Below, one piece after another: positions 13,146-13,479 of a DNA stretch of 13,479 nt. The translations under genes and the position numbers were made by a program. The stretch lies in the NCBI GenBank assembly GCA_024681215.1, contig JAILBG010000023.1, positions 1-13,479 on the forward strand. Direction: 5' to 3'. The stretch is from RUG563 sp024681215 (GTDB lineage: Bacteria > Bacillota > Clostridia > Christensenellales > Aristaeellaceae). The notes under the pieces were generated by a model that worked only from the letters and a program-made list of their open reading frames with translations, had not been told where the DNA came from and made no database searches. Each line of letters starts with the position of its first letter. Positions within the stretch are counted from its first letter, which is position 1.

Positions 13146-13221
13146 TGGAGCGGTAGACGAGGCTCGGACTCGCGACCTCCACCTTGGCAAGGTGGCGCTC
13201 TACCAACTGAGCTACTACCGC
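13146..13221 (-). tRNA. tRNA-Gly(GCC), with C at position 55
   Basis: This 76-nt cloverleaf has CCA encoded. The acceptor stem GCGGTAG/CTACCGC is perfect, the anticodon arm is CCACC-TTGCCAA-GGTGG, and T73 is present. The T loop reads TCCGAGC instead of TTCGAGC, so the nearly universal U55 (pseudouridine site) is C. The D-loop GG that normally contacts position 55 is intact. Otherwise it is a well-formed gene. Confidence 0.93.
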
Positions 13222-13238
13222 AGAAACCGGGGTGCGTC

Positions 13239-13323
13239 TGGTGCGGACGAAGAGACTTGAACTCTTACGCCTTTTGGGCACCAGATCCTAAGTCTGGCGC
13301 GTCTGCCATTCCGCCACGCCCGC
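13239..13323 (-). tRNA. tRNA-Leu(TAG)
   Basis: This 85-nt class II tRNA has CCA encoded. The acceptor stem is GCGGGCG/CGTCCGC with one G-T pair. The anticodon arm is CCAGA-CTTAGGA-TCTGG, with a long variable arm (GCC/GGC stem) and a perfect T stem AAGAG/CTCTT. Confidence 0.95.
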
Positions 13324-13341
13324 CTGAAACCCCGTTAGGGG

Positions 13342-13417
13342 TGGTGACCCATCGGGGACTCGAACCCCGGACACCTTGATTAAAAGTCAAGTGCTCTACC
13401 ACCTGAGCTAATGGGTC
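13342..13417 (-). tRNA. tRNA-Lys(TTT)
   Basis: This 76-nt cloverleaf has CCA encoded. The acceptor stem GACCCAT/ATGGGTC is perfect, the anticodon arm is CTTGA-CTTTTAA-TCAAG, and the T stem CGGGG/CCCCG is perfect. Its wobble U34 is a classic target of the mnm5s2U pathway to which MnmM belongs. Confidence 0.97.
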
Positions 13418-13421
13418 AGAA

Positions 13422-13479
13422 TGGCTGGGGTGGCAGGGATCGAACCTACGAATGAGGGAGTCAAAGTCCCTTGCCTTAC
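13422..13479 (-). tRNA. tRNA-Gln(TTG), partial (5' end beyond window)
   Basis: The 3' 58 nt are visible: the end of the D arm, anticodon arm AGGGA-CTTTGAC-TCCCT, T arm GTAGG-TTCGATC-CCTGC, acceptor CACCCCA, discriminator G73 and CCA. The 5' acceptor strand and most of the D arm lie to the right of the window. The sequence matches the bacterial Gln(TTG) pattern. Confidence 0.93.

Noticed and set aside
12774..13260. Short protein frames within the tRNA region
   Set aside because: They translate tRNA genes and terminators. Peptides such as GIEPTTLRV-like and GDGNRTHIA-like strings are well-known artefacts of tRNA sequence.

Overview
The window is GC-rich bacterial DNA, most likely from an anaerobic, gut- or rumen-type member of the Clostridia (Bacillota). 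The evidence is an LplABC-type CUT1 sugar transporter without its own ATPase, an MnmM (YtqB)-type tRNA methyltransferase, an EndoA-type MazF, AAGGAGG-like ribosome binding sites in front of almost every gene, and promoters with clear -35/-10 elements, several with an extended -10. The family-level assignment (for example a Christensenellales or Oscillospirales lineage) is inference.

Layout. (1) 2-346: 3' end of a Gfo/Idh/MocA oxidoreductase on the + strand, followed by two terminator hairpins. (2) 4008-478, minus strand: a three-gene sugar ABC transporter operon (permease, permease, substrate-binding protein). It diverges at an AT-rich spacer from (3) 4273-5265, a second Gfo/Idh/MocA oxidoreductase. 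(4) 5828-5283, minus: a lone ECF transporter S component with a strong promoter. (5) 6017-6382: a MazF-type endoribonuclease with no adjacent antitoxin. (6) 6483-8942: a three-gene unit on one promoter, comprising a P-loop kinase-like protein, the tRNA methyltransferase MnmM and an LplD-like family 4 glycosidase (alpha-galacturonidase type). (7) 9043-9555: a small two-helix membrane protein with its own promoter and a strong terminator. (8) 10721-9702, minus: a ketopantoate reductase-like gene. (9) 10905-12488: a long-form glucose-6-phosphate isomerase. (10) 12622-13479: a tRNA region. Initiator Met and elongator Met are on the + strand, converging on a minus-strand array Gln(TTG)-Lys(TTT)-Leu(TAG)-Gly(GCC)-Gly(TCC)-Lys(CTT). 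The array runs off the right edge.

How the genes may work together. The transporter, the two NAD-dependent sugar oxidoreductases and the LplD-like glycosidase fit uptake and breakdown of plant-derived oligosaccharides, possibly uronides, although the glycosidase lies in a separate operon. MnmM modifies U34 of tRNAs such as Lys(TTT), Gln(TTG) and Gly(TCC), all of which are encoded at the right end of the window.

I see no mobile element, CRISPR array, phage gene or clearly new multi-gene system. The most interesting details are an inverted repeat in the divergent promoter region, a T-loop substitution (C55) in tRNA-Gly(GCC), T-stem mismatches in two other tRNAs, the orphan MazF, and the translational coupling of a glycosidase to a tRNA-modification enzyme.
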